Assembly (NCBI GenBank): GCA_048213135.1
Contig: PS015110.1
Location: 126,973 to 157,729, forward strand
Length of the DNA: 30,757 nt
Reading direction: 5' to 3'
Source: Reclinomonas americana ATCC 50394
Taxonomy: Eukaryota > Jakobida > Jakobea > Jakobida
Shown: one piece after another, positions 27,024-30,757 of the stretch
Position numbering within the stretch: the stretch's first letter is position 1
Layout: each line of letters opens with the position of its first letter
Notes under the pieces: model-generated
Databases searched by the model: none
Seen by the model: the letters and a program-made list of their open reading frames with translations, nothing else
What the model was told of the DNA's origin: nothing
Program-made: the position numbers and the translations under genes

Positions 27024-29880
27024 TTATCGCAGTCTTGAAGGTCCCCCGGAACCCGAGCCGCTGCCCGACGCCCCGCCAGAACCCGGCGCGCTGGGCTTGT
27101 TGAAGATGCCGCGACTGCGTTGCGAGAAAGGGGAGAGTGAGCGCACAGTTATCTTCAGGAATCGACGATTCAACGCACCCAAAGTACTCGGCCACCGTGG
27201 AGAATCCATCGCGTGAGCCACGCAGCTGTGGAATCAAGTGAGCGAGCACTGACAGCGAGGAGTGGAGAGAACGTTGACACGCACCAGCTTGACAAACTGA
27301 TCGTGCTTCTCGGCGCTCTCCTCCAAGTTGCGTCGAATGTCGAGCACCTGCGAAAAACAACGATGAGAACGGAAAAGGACAAGTGCTCTATTATCTCACA
27401 GGCGGTAAGTGGTCTCTCTCCTTCTCAGACGCAGTGCCGCGGGATTGGTAGAACAACACTGTGCGATGCTCTCGCCTCAAAGGCATGCCACCATCACGCG
27501 GGTACGCATAGGAATCTAGCCTCTCCAGTGCAATGCTCTCGCCTCACAGGCACGGGTACGCATAGAATCAATCCTCTCCAGTACATGCATTGCGCAATGC
27601 TCCCGTCTCACAGGCACTTCACATCACTCACGCACTCGCTCCGCGGGTGCATGTAGTAGTCTATCATCTCCTGTACATGCATTGCGCAATGCTCTCGTCT
27701 CACATGCACTCCGCCGCACACGTACTCGCTCCGCGGGTGCACGTAGTAGTCTATTATCTCCAGTACATGTATTGCGCAATGCTCTCGTCTCACAGGCACT
27801 CCGCCACACACGACCTCACTCCGTGGGTACACATAACAATCTATCCTCTCCAGTGCATGCATTGCTCAACACACACCATTCCCTTTTCCTTCCTCCATGC
27901 CCTCCCCTAAATCCCGTAAACCTTCCCCTTCCCCCCTCTACCCTTTCTTACCTTGCGATTATTAACCGCACACTCGGGACACTCGGTCTCATTGTCGCCA
28001 AGGCAACGCTGGTGGAACGAGTGCGCGCACATGAAGTGCACACTCGGCAGATCCAATGCACCCTGCCACCATGAACAGCCAGTGTCAGCCCCTCCACCTC
28101 AATGCCATCCACCTTCCCCCACCACCGCACAAACCTTGCACGAGGCACACTTTTGGTGCTGGAAGATCTTGGCGCCCGTACGCAGCTCCTGAATGTTTTC
28201 CCTCATGGCGTGCGTCTGCGACTGGTACTTTTGAATGTCCTTGCGATCGGCCTCGATCAGCTCCTGCTCCTCGCTGAGTTTCTTGGAGATGTAGGACTTG
28301 ACGGCGCCGAGTGTGATCTTGGGGTTCTTGGCCAGAATCTGGACCACCACCAGCGGGGGGATCAAGTTGCCCTGGTCGATGTCTGCGTAGAAAGCAAAGT
28401 GAGCGTGCGGCGTTGAACAGAGGACAAAAGAAACGAATAGAAGGCAAAAGCGTTGATCGATACAAGCTAGCATGCACAATCACACGCGAAAGCATATGAA
28501 CGCAAGCACATCGTGGTTCAACATCGCTAAAATGCACACACAGTCTCGTAACTACACACATGTACTCGCATATCGCACGAAGACGACCGCCAAGAAGAGC
28601 GACTGTCTCCCTCTTTCGCTTTCTCTCACCCTCCCTACTCCCACCACGCAACGATTCAACACTTCCGAAATCTCATCGCGCACTTCATCCTCGATCGATG
28701 CGAAGAACGAGAGCACACGAATCCACATATTCGTGTCCTCGCGACTGCGCACCAGCGTGAGATATTGTCACGACACAGCAGCACAATCACACGAAGCGCA
28801 CCCCAAACTGATGCACGCGCGAATCAGCTCGCCGTACTCGCGGTGCTCCATGTGGTACTGAATGATCTCGTGGAACCTGTGGCAAAGGGTGAGGACTGAC
28901 TGATCGTGCTTGGTGATCCGAGTCACACTCTGCCACGCAACATGTGGAACTTGGTGTACAACTGCAAGATACCGGCCTTCAAGTTGGCCGACTGCACCAA
29001 CACCAGCGCGTTTTCTGCGTCGTACAGGGCCTGCGGAGATGGGGGATGATCGTGTCAGCAAAGTGAGATGAGCGAAAGAAACAGAGAAGACAGCAATTAC
29101 GCGAACGCAGTACCCTGACACACACACACACGCACACACAAATGCACACATGCCCACTCTTACATGCATCTTGTCTCTTTCGCTCCACACAAGCACGCTG
29201 ATCAGATACGAATTATCACTGCAATCTCTCTCTCTCTCACTCTCTCTCTCTCTCTTGTATCACGCATAGCATGCGTGTGAAAACCGACAAATAGCCTCCC
29301 GACCTCCACCGCCTCAAGTCTACAACAACAACGTCGCTGCCAATCATTGCCTCTTCTCACGCACACACACACCGCACACAAACACGGAGACACAGTCATT
29401 TCAATCTCTCTCTCTCTTTGTGCACACGCACACTGTCTCGCACACACTGTCTCACATACACTCACTCGCACAAAAACTGTTCCTTCTCGTTCGCACTTGC
29501 TCGCGTGACGAAGAGCAATGGTGTCATTTGTCCAACCTTTCTTCCCTGCCTCTCCCTCCCCCACCCCCTCCCTTCCCTTTAGACACTCACATCCGGGCTC
29601 TGCAACAACGTCAGCGCCTTCTGACGCCTCTCCACGCGATCCACATCGGTGGCCGACGGTGCCGCAGGTGCCGCCGCACTTCCACTCGCCTCACCGTCGG
29701 CGGCAGCGGTGGACGGCTTGGACGAGCTGGCGCCCATGACCTCGGGGGACGATCCCGTGACGGGCAGCTGGAGGGCACAAGGAGTGTGAGAACAGGAGCA
29801 AGAGAGAAAAAAGGAAATGCGCTAAACCCTCGACATTAAGAAAATACGAAAGGGAGAAAACGAAGGAAGAGAAAGAAAGA

Positions 29881-29921
<41 letters not shown>

Positions 29922-30644
29922 AGCGAGGGAGAGAGAGAAAGAGACTGGGTTTGGAGTAAATAGCAAAGTACGAATCAAAAATACGAATGAAAATGAAGCG
30001 CGAATACAAACAATAAAGCAAACAAACAGAGAAACGGCGGCATGCAGATCGAGGACAGCAGGAAACAATGCAGAGGCATGGACAGAACCATCGTTGCACA
30101 TGGAGAATAGAAACACCAAATGAGAAAACACAGAACACCAGAGAGTGAGAGAGAGCAGGCGCGACAAGAGTAAAGAGAATACAAATCACAGTATCTACCC
30201 ACCCATACATCAACCTTCCCCTTGTTCCCCTTCGCTTACCTCATCGCGCAAGTACAAATCCAACAGCGTATCATGCAACAACGTCGTTGTCGGTCGGGCC
30301 ACACGCAACACGTGCTCGATAAACTTCATCAACCAGAACGGCGCATCGACAAACAGATGGATAAAGTCTTCGGCCGGCGCACGACGCGGTCCGCTGCTTC
30401 CACTGCCACCGTCCAGATCGGCAAACGGATTGCGGACGGCTGCGATTGGGGAGGGAGGCGCAAAGAAGAATGAGCGAGGGGCCCGGTGAATGGAGATGGA
30501 CGATCAGCTCACGAAACGAGCAAGCTGGAGATCGTCGGGGGCGTCGGGCTGGTAGTCGGTGCACAGGCGCTTCAGGAATTCAGTGGCCTCCTCCGGGATG
30601 TGGGTCACGAGGGTCTTGCCGTACACCTTGATGTAGTTCTCGGC
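27024..30644 (-). CDS. VPS11: VPS11, RING-finger core subunit of HOPS/CORVET tethering complexes (3' part)
   Basis: Vps11 bridges the HOPS and CORVET complexes that tether endosomes and vacuoles/lysosomes before fusion. The C-terminal 439 residues are here in eleven exons: 30644-30518, 30439-30240, 29767-29591, 29030-28942, 28876-28802, 28744-28653, 28382-28135, 28062-27952, 27347-27285, 27225-27179, 27114-27024. All phases match. Family landmarks appear in order: VYGKTLVTHIPEEATEFLKR and LCTDYQPD, HDTLLDLYLRDE, YTKFHMFHEIIQYHMEHREY, MWIRVLSFFASIEDE, LIPPLVVVQILAKNPKITLG, then a RING-H2. The RING has CASC, MCAHSFHQRC and CPEC. After it come HDQFVKLLRGSRDGFSTVAEYFG and a Gly/Ser-rich end. A Ser/Ala-rich low-complexity insert lies in the third visible exon. 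The RING is split by an intron after CASCK. The N-terminal beta-propeller lies beyond the window edge. Confidence 0.93.
27348..27951 (-). repeat. VPS11 intron with 90-bp tandem repeat
   Basis: From about 27480 to 27870 there are four to five units of about 90-92 bp, each containing plus-strand ACATGCATTGCGCAATGCTC (27585, 27676, 27767, 27857 approximately) and CGCTCCGCGGGTGCA. The intron has donor GTAAGA (27951) and acceptor TTCGCAG (27348). Because 90 is a multiple of three, the minus strand has an open frame at 27862-27608 made of three 30-residue repeats (IIDYYVHPRSEYVCGG). Confidence 0.75.
29031..29590 (-). repeat. VPS11 intron with CA and CT tracts
   Basis: 560-bp intron, donor GTGAGT, acceptor CCGCAG. 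It has CA tracts at 29118-29145 and 29360-29385 and CT tracts at 29226-29256 and 29404-29420. No exon is seen; flanking exons join in phase and match family spacing. Confidence 0.6.
29768..30239 (-). repeat. VPS11 intron with (GA)n tract
   Basis: 472-bp intron, donor GTAAGC (30239), acceptor CCTCCAG (29768). It has a (GA)n tract at 29886-29920, with AT-richer sequence around it. No exon is seen. Confidence 0.6.
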
Positions 30645-30757
30645 CTGGTGGTGGATGAATCGAGACGGTAAGCAAAAGAGGCACGACAGGAACAGTAGAC
30701 GGATACTTCTGCTGCACTCCCCTCAGCACAAGCAACTGTCCGTTGTGATAAACTGTC

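Noticed and set aside
1-30757. tRNA genes, rRNA, CRISPR arrays, bacterial operons, viral genes
   Set aside because: No cloverleaf with A and B boxes, rRNA core, regularly spaced direct repeats with unique spacers, or viral hallmark protein was seen. The tandem repeats are minisatellites without unique spacers.

Overview
This window is nuclear DNA from a eukaryote, probably a unicellular one. Six of its seven genes are cut by GT-AG introns whose phases match across the exon junctions. Two genes encode conserved eukaryotic proteins, PWP2 (ribosome biogenesis) and VPS11 (vacuolar/endosomal tethering). There is no operon structure and there are no Shine-Dalgarno sites. Lineage cannot be fixed from the sequence. 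Short (57-105 bp) introns, an unusual splice-site vocabulary and an ankyrin/coiled-coil/TKL kinase would suit a free-living protist such as an amoeba or a unicellular opisthokont relative. Ten runs of N break the scaffold, mostly inside simple repeats. Two short N-bounded contigs appear to have been placed in the wrong orientation.

Layout, left to right. 66-1840 (-): 5' part of an unknown Ser/Pro/Gly-rich gene that runs off the left edge, with a 1.35 kb intron of GA/CA repeats. 1683-4563: an array of five degenerate copies of that gene's promoter plus the start of its first exon. 4540-5662 (-): a two-exon cysteine-rich membrane protein. 5911-7728 (+): an intronless secreted FAD-linked oxidase, transcribed divergently from the membrane protein. 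7729-8504: intergenic, with hairpins. 8505-13875 (-): a tetratricopeptide-repeat protein with one exon lost in a gap. 14086-17874 (-): a 14-exon, 918-residue ankyrin/coiled-coil/protein kinase gene. 17983-26359 (-): PWP2, with one exon on a flipped contig. 27024-30644 (-): the C-terminal 439 residues of VPS11, whose 5' part lies beyond the right edge.

The genes do not form an evident pathway. PWP2 acts in the nucleolar small-subunit processome, VPS11 in endolysosomal tethering, the kinase and TPR proteins are signalling or scaffold proteins, and the oxidase is secretory. The shared feature is gene architecture. Tiny exons (14, 17, 18 and 25 nt) sit beside introns swollen by (CT)n, (CA)n and 60-120 bp minisatellites. 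Donor sites are often GTTGCG or GTGCG and acceptors are often CGCAG. In two long introns the amplified minisatellite contains a copy of the real splice-site neighbourhood. The exon models were built by eye, using phase arithmetic and, for PWP2 and VPS11, known family patterns.
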